Assembly: GCA_036676195.1 (NCBI GenBank)
Contig: JAKFDK010000085.1
Coordinates: 1 to 48,547, forward strand
Direction: 5' to 3'
Source: JAKFDK01 sp036676195
GTDB taxonomy: Bacteria; Bacillota; Sulfobacillia; Symbiobacteriales; ZC4RG38
DNA: 48,547 nucleotides
The position numbers were made by a program, and so were the translations under genes. Of the stretch, positions 24,250-32,808 are shown one piece after another. The notes under the pieces are model-generated. The model was not told the DNA's origin. It made no database searches and saw only the letters and a list, made by a program, of their open reading frames with translations. Numbering within the stretch: position 1 is the stretch's first letter; each line of letters begins with the position of its first letter.

Positions 24250-25200
24250 TTACAAGTCCAGTTCTACCCCCAGCCCCTTTTCTCTGGCCAGATCATACAC
24301 CCGCCGGGCGGTGGCGATATCCCAGGCCGCCAGCCCGTGCGATTCAAACAGGGTGATCTCTGTGGCCGACTGGCGCCCCGGTACCCGTCCGGCCACCACC
24401 GCGCCCAGTTCCACGGCCCGGGTCCAGTCGAACCGCCCGACGGCCGCTGCTCCGATCAGGTCCCCCGACTCCACCCGGGCCTGCTCCACCATGTCGACCA
24501 CTACCCGGTCAGCCCGAGCCACCGTCTCGGCGTCGACCTCCCGAGCGTTGGCGCGGTTGGAACCGGCAGCGTTGATGTGGGTGCCGGGCTCCAGCCAACT
24601 GCCATCGAACAGCGGTTCTGCCGCGGTGGTAATGGTGCCGACAATGTCGCTGCCTGCCACGACCTCCCGTGGCGTGGCCGCCGGCACCGTCTGCACCCCG
24701 GTCAGGGCGGTCATGTCATGGCAAAAGGCGGCCAGTTTCTCCTGATTGCGGCCATAGGCCTTGATCCGCTCCAGGGGCCGGACCGCCGCCACCGCCTGGA
24801 CCTGGCTACGGGCCTGCCACCCGGTGCCGAACACGCCCATCACCTTGCTGTCCGGGCGGCTGAGGTAGCGGGTCGCCACGCCGGAGGCGGCGCCGGTGCG
24901 CATCATGCCCAGGAAGTCGGCCTGCATGAAACTGAGCAGGTCACCGGTGACGCTGTCAAACAGCGGGATCCAGAAGCGGCTGCCCTGGCGCCGGCTGCAG
25001 TAAAACTTCAGCCCCATGCCCTGCGGCAGTGCCGCCGGCATCGCCTGAATCAGCGGGCCCTGGGTCCGCACCCGCTGCCGCGGCCGGTTCTGCCCGGCCC
25101 CCTCGCCCAGTAGCCGCAGGGCTTCCTCAACGGCTGCCAGGGCGATATCCATTGTTAGTAACTGCTGTACATCTGCCTCACGTAGAAACAGGGCCATCAT
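24250..25200 (-). CDS. Ornithine cyclodeaminase / mu-crystallin family protein
   Basis: 316 residues. NAD(P)-binding Rossmann motif GVFGTGWQARSQ around residue 122, the family substrate lysine in MGLKFYCS, a MRTGAASGVA segment and INAAGSNRANAREVD later. Family members act as ornithine cyclodeaminase, alanine dehydrogenase or ketimine reductase; sequence alone does not choose. ATG 25200 (next ATG 25197) has GGAGGTG six bases upstream. It is convergent with the NodB-fold gene and divergent from yajQ. Confidence 0.85.
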   Translation of the reverse strand: MMALFLREADVQQLLTMDIALAAVEEALRLLGEGAGQNRPRQRVRTQGPLIQAMPAALPQGMGLKFYCSRRQGSRFWIPLFDSVTGDLLSFMQADFLGMMRTGAASGVATRYLSRPDSKVMGVFGTGWQARSQVQAVAAVRPLERIKAYGRNQEKLAAFCHDMTALTGVQTVPAATPREVVAGSDIVGTITTAAEPLFDGSWLEPGTHINAAGSNRANAREVDAETVARADRVVVDMVEQARVESGDLIGAAAVGRFDWTRAVELGAVVAGRVPGRQSATEITLFESHGLAAWDIATARRVYDLAREKGLGVELDL

Positions 25201-25317
25201 CGGACACCTCCAGACGACCTTTTTCTACACGCACCGGCCATTGCCTGCCGCCATCCCGCTGCTCACCCGCTTCCGCCGGTGTGCGGGTGCAGAGCCCTGC
25301 CCCTGGCAAACCAGTCG

Positions 25318-25326
25318 TGGTATGAT
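25318..25326 (+). promoter_or_regulatory. Extended -10 promoter of yajQ
   Basis: TGGTATGAT: a TG extension and a 5-of-6 -10 hexamer. Transcription would start near 25333. That excludes the only GTG start upstream (25279) and supports a start further downstream. Confidence 0.5.
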
Positions 25327-25401
25327 AAAAGCCAGAGGTTTCCGCTGTATGGGGCAGGGCCAAGGGACAAGCCCAAACGCTCCTATTCAAGAGAGAGGTG
25401 T

Positions 25402-25902
25402 ATCCCCATCGCCGACTTTTCCTTTGACGTGGTCTCGAAAGTGGATATGGCCGAAGTCGTCAACGCCGTCGCACAGGCCACCAAGGAGATGGAAAACCGC
25501 TTCGACTTCAAGGGTAGCAAGTCTAGCATTACCCTGAATGAAAAGGACAGCGAGATCACGCTGGTCAGCGACGACGAGGGCAAGCTGCGCAACGTGGTGG
25601 ACATTGTCCAGGGCCGCCTGGTCAAGCGGGAGGTGCCGCTGAAGAACCTGGAGTACGGCAAGATCGAGCCGGCCGCCATGGGCACGGTGCGGCAGGTCAT
25701 TACCCTGCGCTCGGGGATTCCGGCGGACAAGGCCAAGCAGATGACCAAGCTGATTCGTGACAGCAAGATCAAGGTCAACGCTCAGATTCAGGGTGACCAG
25801 GTGCGGGTGGCTGGCGCCAAGAAGGACGACCTGCAGGCCACCATCAAGTTACTGAAAGAAAACGACTTCGGTATAGAACTGCAGTTTGTCAACTATCGCT
25901 AA
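25402..25902 (+). CDS. yajQ: YajQ-family nucleotide-binding protein, non-canonical start
   Basis: About 166 residues, two ferredoxin-like domains. FSFDVVSKVDMAEV at the start, NRFDFKGSK, ITLRSGIPADKAK and the ending FVNYR are diagnostic. Homologues bind nucleotides and cyclic di-GMP. The homology begins right after an ATC codon at 25402 that follows GAGAGGTG; no ATG, GTG or TTG lies in frame between the promoter-like TATGAT and this point. CTG 25345 (with AGAGG six bases before it) would add 19 residues, and ATG 25447 would cut the conserved N-terminus. The start is therefore probably ATC or CTG, or a sequencing error hides a normal codon. Confidence 0.85.
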   Translation: MPIADFSFDVVSKVDMAEVVNAVAQATKEMENRFDFKGSKSSITLNEKDSEITLVSDDEGKLRNVVDIVQGRLVKREVPLKNLEYGKIEPAAMGTVRQVITLRSGIPADKAKQMTKLIRDSKIKVNAQIQGDQVRVAGAKKDDLQATIKLLKENDFGIELQFVNYR

Positions 25903-25906
25903 ACAG

Positions 25907-25942
25907 AGCGGAGCCTCCGCCGGGGGGCTCCGCTCCGCTTTT
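25907..25942 (+). terminator. Terminator after yajQ, shared with the convergent gene
   Basis: AGCGGAGCC (25907-25915) pairs with GGCTCCGCT (25926-25934), followed by CCGCTTTT. It ends at the stop codon of the convergent ATPase gene. Confidence 0.65.
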
Positions 25943-27513
25943 CAGGCGAGTCCCTGCAGCAGAATCTGCCTGACCCGCTCCTCGTGCAGCCGGTAGCTGC
26001 CGCCGCCCACCGCCCGGGCCAGCCCCACGTCGACCAGTGTCTGCAGGACGATACCCAGGCGTTTGAGCGTCTGGCTGGTCGGGCGCAGTCCCAGGCGTGG
26101 AATCAGGTCGGCCGGGGTCACGACGGCCCCCCGGGCGAGGATCGACAGGGTCGGCAGCACCGAGCTGGTGTAGCTGCGGCTGCGGATCCGGCGGTAGACC
26201 CGGTCCCGTGCCCGCCGGGCGAGCACCTTGATGGCCGAGTGCTGCACCAGTTCGGCCGGGCTCAGTTGCAGCGGCGGTGCCGGAGGTGGTGGTGACGGGG
26301 CCGGGGCCACTGGCGCCGCCGGGCCGGCTGCCGGCGCGTCCGGGCCGGCTGCTGCCGCGATCAGGCCGGATGCCGGCTCGCTCGGGCTGTCTGCTGCTGC
26401 GACCGGGCTAGTGGCCTGCCCGCCCGGGCCGGAAGGCGGTTCCGCCGGGCAGGCGGTGGCGGCCGTGGCCACCGGTATCGCCGGGAAGCGCACCGTTACC
26501 GGCTCGGCGCGCACCACCACCTGGGCCTGCAGGACTCCGGCCACCCGCAGGGCGATGCTGAGGTCCCGCACCTGTGCGGTCAGGGCGGCCACCTGGTGCT
26601 CCAACTCCGCCACCTGCTCCCTGGCCCGGGTCAGTTCCGTCTGCTCGACCGCCGCCCGCGCCGCCGCCTGCCGCAAGGCTTCGGCCAGTTGGGCCACCGC
26701 TCTGTCCAGGGCGGCATCCCGCCCGGCAGGCGGCTCTGACGGCCCCCAGGCCGGAGTATCGCCCCCATGGGCGGTCAGCCGGGTGCGCCAGCGGTAAAAG
26801 CCGTGGGCAGCAGGCAGGTAAAAGCAGCCGGGCGGCAGCGCCCGGAAGGTGTCAAAGTCGTGCTCACCCACGAGTGCCTTGACTGCATCGTAATCCCGTT
26901 CCAGTTCAAAGCCGCCAATGGCGGGAAAGTTGAGCTGGCTCATGAATTCCTTGGCCACCGCCTGCGTGCGCTGGCTGGCCGCCACCAGCACTGTACCCCG
27001 CTTGCGTCCCTGCTTGGCGTAGCGCTGCATGACGTCGGCCGTGACCGCCCCGCCTGACTGCGGAGCAAACACGTGCACTTCCTCTACCACCAGCGCCACG
27101 GGTGTGCGGCGCTCGGTCTGCAGGGACCAGAGTTCCTCCAGCCAGGGCAGGGCGGCCTTCTGCTGGGCCGCCGGCGACACATGGCCCGACAGGTCCACCA
27201 CCAGCCCCAGCCCCTCGTTCAGGGCCGTTTCCAGGGCCAGCCGGGCTCCCTCCCGCCCGGCCGGGAGCGGCAGGTCAGCCGCGCCGCCGCCCAGTACCAG
27301 TACCCGGAAAGCCTCTCGCAGGGTATGAAGTTCCCCTTCCGGGTCCAGTGCCACCACCGGAAAGCCGGCGTTCAGCAGTTCCTCAGCCAGCACCCCGACA
27401 CCGTAAGACTTGCCACGGCCCGAGGAGGCCCAAATTCCGATCCGCAGTCCGGTGCGGGCGTACTGCTCCAGGTCGAGCCGGAACTGGTCGCTGATCTTCA
27501 GAAACGGGGGCAT
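25942..27513 (-). CDS. HerA/FtsK-like ATPase with coiled coil and winged C-terminus
   Basis: 523 residues. Residues 10-250 form a DUF87/HerA-like ATPase: Walker A in WASSGRGKSYG (near residue 30), Walker B in VALVVEEVH (near 160), then AASQRTQAVAKEFM. Residues 275-340 contain a coiled coil (RAREQVAELEHQVAALTAQV), then an alanine/proline-rich linker of about 80 residues, and a C-terminal domain of about 100 residues that looks like a winged helix (TPADLIPRLGLRPTSQTLKRL). ATG 27513 follows AAGGGGGTGG; the upstream in-frame part is not used. HerA with NurA resects DNA ends in archaea and some bacteria, but no nurA is visible here. Confidence 0.75.
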   Translation of the reverse strand: MPPFLKISDQFRLDLEQYARTGLRIGIWASSGRGKSYGVGVLAEELLNAGFPVVALDPEGELHTLREAFRVLVLGGGAADLPLPAGREGARLALETALNEGLGLVVDLSGHVSPAAQQKAALPWLEELWSLQTERRTPVALVVEEVHVFAPQSGGAVTADVMQRYAKQGRKRGTVLVAASQRTQAVAKEFMSQLNFPAIGGFELERDYDAVKALVGEHDFDTFRALPPGCFYLPAAHGFYRWRTRLTAHGGDTPAWGPSEPPAGRDAALDRAVAQLAEALRQAAARAAVEQTELTRAREQVAELEHQVAALTAQVRDLSIALRVAGVLQAQVVVRAEPVTVRFPAIPVATAATACPAEPPSGPGGQATSPVAAADSPSEPASGLIAAAAGPDAPAAGPAAPVAPAPSPPPPAPPLQLSPAELVQHSAIKVLARRARDRVYRRIRSRSYTSSVLPTLSILARGAVVTPADLIPRLGLRPTSQTLKRLGIVLQTLVDVGLARAVGGGSYRLHEERVRQILLQGLA

Positions 27514-27630
27514 GCTGCCCACCCCCTTCTTTCTGGCAGATTCTCCCTTTATATATAAAGTGCCTGCCGGAAATGCAAACAGCGCCCCCGCCAGGCAGGG
27601 GCGCCGTGCATGTACCACAAACGGACCCGG

Positions 27631-28317
27631 CTAACCCAGGTCAGTGATGATCTGGGCCAGCGGCTTGCGCGGGCCGACCAGGAACGGTACATCTTCTTTC
27701 GTATAACGCCTGGCCTCTGACTCACGCAGCTTGCGGACCATGTCCACCAGGTGCCGCGGGTCTTCGGTCTCAAAGGCCAGGATCCACTCGTAGTCCCCCA
27801 GACCAAAGGCCTGGGCGTTGTTGAACTGCACCATGGTGAATTCCCGGCCCATGGCGCCGTGCTCCCGCAGGAGCTTGCCGCGCTCTTCCCGGGGCATCAG
27901 ATACCAGTCCACCGTGCGGACGAAGGGGTACAGGCACAGCCAGCGCAGCGGCGCCAGGCCCTTCTGGAAGGCAGTAGCATGGTCCCCCACAAATTCGGGC
28001 GGCCGGGTCAGGGCCGGGAAGGACCAGGACAGGGCAGTGGCCCGGCCGAAGGTCGTGTGCCGCAGCGCCACGGCAAACTCCTGCAGCGGATCCGCCGACT
28101 GCGCCAGCAGCCAGAAAACCACATCGGAATCAGCCCGCAGCCCGGCCACAGAATAGACCCCGCGCACCTGGGCGGTATCGGCAAACCGGGCCATGACGGC
28201 CTCGATTTCCGCCGCTGCCTGCTGCTTCTGTTCTGCGCTCAGATCGAGCCAGCGGTCGGTGCGCCGGTAAACCAGATGCAGCGTGAACACGGTCCCCTGA
28301 TAGTTCAGGTTTGCCAC
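27631..28317 (-). CDS. hemQ: Coproheme decarboxylase HemQ/ChdC (chlorite dismutase family)
   Basis: 228 residues. Last step of the coproporphyrin-dependent heme pathway of Gram-positive bacteria: coproheme III to heme b, using peroxide. Family features: YRRTDRWLDL, a typical AD...FWLLA segment, YPFVRTVDWYLM with the catalytic tyrosine, and EHGAMGREF. It lacks the Arg-based chlorite dismutase hallmark as far as can be judged. GTG start with GGGGGCGG upstream. It follows the aldo/keto reductase by 13 bp, so they are likely co-transcribed; the reductase may not be part of heme synthesis. Confidence 0.85.
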   Translation of the reverse strand: MANLNYQGTVFTLHLVYRRTDRWLDLSAEQKQQAAAEIEAVMARFADTAQVRGVYSVAGLRADSDVVFWLLAQSADPLQEFAVALRHTTFGRATALSWSFPALTRPPEFVGDHATAFQKGLAPLRWLCLYPFVRTVDWYLMPREERGKLLREHGAMGREFTMVQFNNAQAFGLGDYEWILAFETEDPRHLVDMVRKLRESEARRYTKEDVPFLVGPRKPLAQIITDLG

Positions 28318-28330
28318 TGTAACCGCCCCC

Positions 28331-29332
28331 TTACACCAGTCCGAAGGCCGGCTGGGGCAGGCCGAAGTTCTCGTTGTACAGCCGGTTCACCTCGGCAAAG
28401 ACCTGATCGGCCAGATCCGGGAAATCCGGGGCAGCGCAGAACTCCTGCAGTTGTTGTTCACTATAAATGTTCGGCAGCGTGGTGGCAATTTCCGGGCTGC
28501 GCAGAATGAACTTGAGGGCGAACTGGCCCAGGGTCATACCTGTATCGGCAAACAGCGGCTCCAGCAAGGCGATCTTTTTCAGGCCGTTCTCCAGCCACTC
28601 GCGGCGGCGGTGGGCCCGGTGGTCACCTTTGGTAAACCGCGTTTCGCCGGTAAACTTCCCTTCCAGCAGGCCGGAACTGTGGGGCACCCGCACCTGCAGA
28701 CCGGCGCCGGCTTCACCGGCCGCCGCGATCAGTGCCCGACCGGGGTCCTGCTCCAGGGCGTTATAAATCATCATCACGGCGTGACAATGGCGCCGGCGCA
28801 GGGCGTATTCGCCTTCCTCCTGCCAGCCGATGGCCGGCCCGAGAGCAATGCCGTAATAACGGATCTTCCCCTCTGCCTGCAGACGGTCCAGCAGTTCCCA
28901 GATATCATCTCGCTGCAGATCCGGATTTTTGATGTTGTGGTACTGCAGCACATCGATATATTCGCTGCCCAGGCGCCGCAGGCTCTGTTCCACAGCCCCG
29001 CGCAGGAACTGCGGGTCCCAGTTCTGCGGCCGTTCCTGTTGCCCACGCCGGTCCGGGTGGGCATACCAGTCGTACCCGACCTTGGTTCCGATGACGATCT
29101 TGTCGCGCCGCCCGGCAAACGCCTTGGCCAGAATTTCCTCGCCGAGGCCGTCACCGTAGGTATCAGCAGTGTCGAAGTAGTTAATTCCGTACTCGAACCC
29201 CTGCTGCAGCAGGCGCACCCGCGCGGCCTCGTCCTTCGGACCTTCAGCCCACCAATCGGTACTGACAGTCCAGCAGCCAAAGCCGACCTCGGAAACCTGT
29301 AAGTCCGTCCGGCCAATGGGTCGGTACTTCAT
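28331..29332 (-). CDS. Aldo/keto reductase
   Basis: 333 residues, TIM-barrel NADPH oxidoreductase. Starts with MKYRPIGRTDLQVSEVGFGCW; catalytic tetrad Asp in NYFDTADTYGDG, Tyr in the same motif, Lys in IVIGTKVG and His in VLQYHNIK. The C-terminus has an extended NENFGLPQPAFGLV tail. Start at ATG 29332. It lies 13 bp before hemQ and 21 bp after moaB, all on one strand, so moaB, this gene and hemQ probably form one operon. The substrate is unknown. Confidence 0.88.
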   Translation of the reverse strand: MKYRPIGRTDLQVSEVGFGCWTVSTDWWAEGPKDEAARVRLLQQGFEYGINYFDTADTYGDGLGEEILAKAFAGRRDKIVIGTKVGYDWYAHPDRRGQQERPQNWDPQFLRGAVEQSLRRLGSEYIDVLQYHNIKNPDLQRDDIWELLDRLQAEGKIRYYGIALGPAIGWQEEGEYALRRRHCHAVMMIYNALEQDPGRALIAAAGEAGAGLQVRVPHSSGLLEGKFTGETRFTKGDHRAHRRREWLENGLKKIALLEPLFADTGMTLGQFALKFILRSPEIATTLPNIYSEQQLQEFCAAPDFPDLADQVFAEVNRLYNENFGLPQPAFGLV

Positions 29333-29353
29333 CCCATGAATCCCCCTAGATTG

Positions 29354-29884
29354 TCAGGGTTTTCGTAGCTGGGAAATCAGATGCTTGACCTCGGGCAGGA
29401 TCAGTTTTTCCAGGGCCAGGCGGACAGCCGCCCTGGATCCGGGCAGGCAGAATACCACACTGCGCCCCACGGTACCGGCGGTGGCACGCGACAGCAGCGC
29501 GGCACTGCCGACCTCCTGGTAGCTCAGCAGGCGGAACAGGTCACCGAAGCCTTCCACTTCTTTGCCAAAGAGCGGCCTGACCGCCTCAATGCTCAGGTCA
29601 CGGGGGCTGATCCCGGTCCCGCCGGTGGTGATGATAAAGTCCGCTGTTCCTTCTGCAGCCAGGCGGGAGACCAACTCCCGAACCTGGTCGGGCTCGTTGC
29701 GCAATACACTGTAATAGGCCACCCGGTGTCCGGCTGCACTGATGAGTTCCTTCATCAGGGCACCCGACTCATCGGTGGCCTCTGTCCGCGAATCACTGAC
29801 CGTTAAAACCGCGCCCGCCAGTCCACTGACCTGCTGCGCTGCTGCAGCCTTGTGATCATCCACACCCACGAACCGCACCTCCAC
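29354..29884 (-). CDS. moaB: Molybdenum cofactor biosynthesis protein MoaB/MogA type
   Basis: 176 residues. Adenylates molybdopterin before molybdenum insertion. Motifs: AVLTVSDSRTEATDESG near residues 25-41 and ITTGGTGISPRDLSIEAV near 85-102, then VVFCLPGSRAAVRLALEKLILPE. The first 20 residues are an N-terminal extension past the usual start. GTG start at 29884. A consensus-like promoter lies 19 bp upstream. No other moa, moe or mob gene is in the window. Confidence 0.88.
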   Translation of the reverse strand: MEVRFVGVDDHKAAAAQQVSGLAGAVLTVSDSRTEATDESGALMKELISAAGHRVAYYSVLRNEPDQVRELVSRLAAEGTADFIITTGGTGISPRDLSIEAVRPLFGKEVEGFGDLFRLLSYQEVGSAALLSRATAGTVGRSVVFCLPGSRAAVRLALEKLILPEVKHLISQLRKP

Positions 29885-29902
29885 CCTTACCTGTGCCTAA
29901 AC

Positions 29903-29932
29903 ATTATCCTATAAGGTCAGAAACAGTGTCAA
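29903..29932 (-). promoter_or_regulatory. Sigma-A-type promoter of moaB operon
   Basis: On the minus strand a perfect -35 TTGACA (29932-29927) and -10 GATAAT (29908-29903) at 18-bp spacing. Transcription would start only about 10 bases before the moaB GTG, so the mRNA has a very short leader. Confidence 0.7.
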
Positions 29933-29970
29933 ACCTGCCGGTTTCCAGGGCGCAGGTGGGACGAATCTCG

Positions 29971-31371
29971 TCAGGTGCGCAGCAGTTCCTTGTTGGCCGG
30001 ATCGGACTCGTCCGCCGGATTGGCAACGCCCGGCACACGGTCAGCCGGCTCAATAGAGGCCACCGCCGGTCCCGCCGGGCGGCGGGGTCGGCGGGGTCGG
30101 TAAGTGACCAGGTAAGCCACGGCAGTAGCGGCGGCCAGGGTCAGCCCGCCCGCCAGCCCCACCAACTGCCCCGGCACCAACGGCGCCGTGGCCAGTGTGC
30201 CCAGCCCCAGAGCCAGGCCCAGCCAGGAAGCGGGCCGACGGCGCCATTTGGCATGACTGGCCAGGATTACCACCCAGACCAGCAGCACAGCAAAGCCGCC
30301 GGCACTGGTGACATATAGGTATGCCTGCTCAGGGATGATGTAGGCCACCAGCACCGCCAGGCCCAGGGCGCCGGCGGTAAAGCGTACGGCGGCGGCGGGC
30401 TGTCCGTCGGCGGCGGTGCGGGCCAGGGCAGGTGGGGCCAGTCCGTCGCGGGCCAGGCCATGGAGCATCCGGCTGCCGGCATACAGGGCGGAATTCATGG
30501 CACTGAAGGCGGCCGCCAAAACCACCCCGTGCATGAGCACGCCGGCCCAGCCAATGCCCTGTCTTTCCAGGGCGGCCACAAACGGGCTGGTGTCGGTGGG
30601 CACAGCGGCGGTCGGCAGCAGGGCCACCAGCACCCCCATTGAACCCAGGTACAGCACCAGCAGCAGTCCCAGGGTCAGATTAATCGCCCGCGGCACTGAC
30701 CGGCGGGGGTCATGGGTTTCGCCCACAGCCATCCCCACACATTCCGCCCCGGCGTAACCGAAGATGACCATGAGCATGGCTCCGGCCAACCCGGCCGCTC
30801 CGGCCGGAAAGACCGGTTCGCTGCCCAGGGCGCCGGGCCAGGCCGCCGCGCGGCCGGGCCAGAGCCCGCCCAGCAGCAGCAGCCCGGTGATGATAAAGGC
30901 GGCCAGGGCCACGGCCTTGATGCCGGTCAGCCAGCCTTCCACCCGGCCGAAGCTGCTCAGGCTGAGGCAATTCATGCTCAGTACCAGGGCCCCGGCGCCC
31001 AGGCTGAGCAGCCACAGCGGCAACGGCAGCCAGCGCTGCAGGTACAGGGCGGTCGCCGTCGCCTCGCTGGCCAGGGCCAGGGTGATGGCGATCCAGTACA
31101 CCCAGCCGGTGCAGAACCCGGCCATGGGTCCGAACGCCTTCTCGGCATACACCCGGAAGGAACCGGGTACGGTACGGAAGGCTGTCAGTTCGGCCAGCGC
31201 CCGTAACACCAGCCAGGTCAGCAGGCCCCCCAGGGCATAGGCCAGTAGCACGCCGGATCCCGCCGACCGCACGGCAATCCCGGCGGCCAGAAAGAATCCG
31301 GCACCAATGGCGTCGCCCAGGGCCAGCCACACCAGGGACCAGGCGCCCAGGCGGCCGGTGCCCGCCGTCAC
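29971..31371 (-). CDS. APC-family amino acid permease
   Basis: 466 residues with about 12 membrane segments. Family markers: GDAIGAGFFLAAG near residues 19-31 (first transmembrane helix loop), ELTAFRTVPGSFRVYAEKAFG, and FGYAGAECVGMAVGE in the sixth helix. It imports or exchanges amino acids; substrate unknown. The last 40 residues form a polar cytoplasmic tail. GTG start at 31371, with its GGGGAGG ribosome site buried in a stem-loop (see 31382-31409). It lies before moaB but a separate promoter drives that gene. Confidence 0.88.
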   Translation of the reverse strand: MTAGTGRLGAWSLVWLALGDAIGAGFFLAAGIAVRSAGSGVLLAYALGGLLTWLVLRALAELTAFRTVPGSFRVYAEKAFGPMAGFCTGWVYWIAITLALASEATATALYLQRWLPLPLWLLSLGAGALVLSMNCLSLSSFGRVEGWLTGIKAVALAAFIITGLLLLGGLWPGRAAAWPGALGSEPVFPAGAAGLAGAMLMVIFGYAGAECVGMAVGETHDPRRSVPRAINLTLGLLLVLYLGSMGVLVALLPTAAVPTDTSPFVAALERQGIGWAGVLMHGVVLAAAFSAMNSALYAGSRMLHGLARDGLAPPALARTAADGQPAAAVRFTAGALGLAVLVAYIIPEQAYLYVTSAGGFAVLLVWVVILASHAKWRRRPASWLGLALGLGTLATAPLVPGQLVGLAGGLTLAAATAVAYLVTYRPRRPRRPAGPAVASIEPADRVPGVANPADESDPANKELLRT

Positions 31372-31381
31372 GATCGCATCC

Positions 31382-31409
31382 CTCCCCGGACATTAGCCTG
31401 TCCGGGGAG
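31382..31409 (-). promoter_or_regulatory. Stem-loop that contains the permease ribosome site
   Basis: CTCCCCGGACA (31382-31392) pairs perfectly with TGTCCGGGGAG (31399-31409), loop TTAGCC. On the minus strand the 3' arm ends in GGGGAG, the Shine-Dalgarno of the permease. It may serve as a terminator for the upstream gene, as a ribosome-site-hiding switch, or both; there is no T-run, which favours the latter. Confidence 0.5.
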
Positions 31410-31417
31410 CGCGGGGT

Positions 31418-32632
31418 CTACGCCCTGCTCAGGCTACGCCACACGGCGCGCACAAAGGGGACCCAGGCCATCGTGATGGCAGCGTAACCCGCCCCGGTGC
31501 ACCAGGCCTGTACCGCTGGCGATACCAGAATGCCGACCCAGATCAGGGCGACGCCCAGATTCAGGGCCCAGACCGACAGCCAACTGCCCGGGCCTGCCGC
31601 CGGCACGGGCTCAGGCGCAGGCCCCGCCGCGGCCTCCGCCGCCGGGCCGTGCCCGCCCAGTACAGCCGGTGCCGCGCCCATGGCCACCCCCAGGACCCAG
31701 CCGTTGATCAGCCCCTGAACCGCCACCACCTGAACGCGGGCCGGGTCCATGGTCCCTCCCGCCAGCAACAGCAGCGGCGCAAACAGGGCAGGGGCAAACA
31801 CCCAGCCGTAGGCCAGCAGGATGTGCGCCGCCGCCGGCGGCCACCGCCCCGCCGCCCTGGCCGTCAGCAGCAGGTTGACCACCAGGGCGAGGGTGCCGGC
31901 CGCGAACGGCAGCAGGCCGCCCACCATCAGGGGCATGATCCCCAGCCAGGGCGCGGCAACGAGAATGGCCGCTCCCACGGTGAGCAGCCAGTACGTGGGG
32001 CCGGCCCAGCCGGGAGCAGCCAGGGGCCGGCCGACCAGGTGGGGGAACCAGTTCAGCAGTGTCCCGGCAAACATGAGGGAGACAAATCCCCACACGTTGG
32101 CGTGAATATGGGCTTCCAGTATGCCGTCCCGCCCGCCGGGGGCAGGCCAGTTCCAGAACAGGGCCACCGCGAGGGTGATCCCGGTGAGCAGGAACCAGGG
32201 CGCCGTCAGGTACAGGCGCAGGCCCGGACCGGTCGGCTGCCCGCTGCGGCGCCAGGTCTGCAGCAGGCCCTGCAGCAGCACCGCCACCGCCGCCAGCACC
32301 AGCACCGCTCCCAGGGTGGCCCACAGGCGGTCACCTGCCGGTTTCCCCACCAGCAACAGGGCAAAGCCCAGGTTCAGCAGTAGCCATTCCAGCCCCCGCC
32401 GGTGACCAGGCCCCTGCGGTACCCCCAGGCGCCTGGCCAGCACCCCGGGCAGGGTACCGAAGACGATCTGGGTGACCACGCCGACGGTGATCAGGTGTAC
32501 TCGCAGCCAGGACAGGCCCAGGGACCCCGCCGCCCCCGGCAGGGTGCCCAGCCCGGTCAGGGCGGCGGCCAGCAGTCCTGCGCAGGCGTATAGTCCGGCC
32601 ATCCAATAGAAAGGGTTCAGCGCTGGCGACAT
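31418..32632 (-). CDS. Polytopic membrane protein, heme-copper-oxidase subunit I / NnrS-like
   Basis: 404 residues with about 12 hydrophobic segments. The pattern WLRVHLITVGVVTQIVFG, with a conserved His, and AHIHANVWGFVSLMFAG followed by LLNWFPHL, is like the NnrS and cbb3 oxidase-subunit-I-like families, in which histidines bind heme or copper. The full set of oxidase ligands is not evident, so electron transfer is unproved. ATG 32632 has AGGAGG about 10 bases upstream. It precedes the permease with 46 bp between and lies downstream of the nuo operon terminator on the same strand. Role: perhaps NO or metal response; inference. Confidence 0.5.
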   Translation of the reverse strand: MSPALNPFYWMAGLYACAGLLAAALTGLGTLPGAAGSLGLSWLRVHLITVGVVTQIVFGTLPGVLARRLGVPQGPGHRRGLEWLLLNLGFALLLVGKPAGDRLWATLGAVLVLAAVAVLLQGLLQTWRRSGQPTGPGLRLYLTAPWFLLTGITLAVALFWNWPAPGGRDGILEAHIHANVWGFVSLMFAGTLLNWFPHLVGRPLAAPGWAGPTYWLLTVGAAILVAAPWLGIMPLMVGGLLPFAAGTLALVVNLLLTARAAGRWPPAAAHILLAYGWVFAPALFAPLLLLAGGTMDPARVQVVAVQGLINGWVLGVAMGAAPAVLGGHGPAAEAAAGPAPEPVPAAGPGSWLSVWALNLGVALIWVGILVSPAVQAWCTGAGYAAITMAWVPFVRAVWRSLSRA

Positions 32633-32671
32633 CCTTTACAGCCTCCTGGTCCTGAACGCAAGGTTTAACTA

Positions 32672-32685
32672 AATGAACATTCGTT
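32672..32685. promoter_or_regulatory. Possible regulator site upstream of the membrane-protein gene
   Basis: AATGAACATTCGTT is a palindrome with two pairs of transition mismatches, located 40 bp upstream of the start at 32632. TetR-type operators often look like this. Low certainty; no promoter hexamers could be assigned next to it. Confidence 0.25.
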
Positions 32686-32745
32686 CCATATCCTTCATTC
32701 TAAGGCACACAGTCGCAAACACAAGGGAGCGCAGCACCGGGCCAG

Positions 32746-32787
32746 AAAAAAACCGGACCTGCCGCGGCGGGTGCCGTTGGCAGGTCC
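32746..32787 (-). terminator. Rho-independent terminator of the nuo operon
   Basis: On the minus strand GGACCTGCC (32787-32779) and GGCAGGTCC (32763-32755) form a 9-bp stem with a 15-base loop, followed by GGTTTTTTT (to 32746). It lies 22 bp beyond the nuoN stop. Confidence 0.85.
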
Positions 32788-32808
32788 AGTGCAGATCCGT
32801 TGCGCAAA

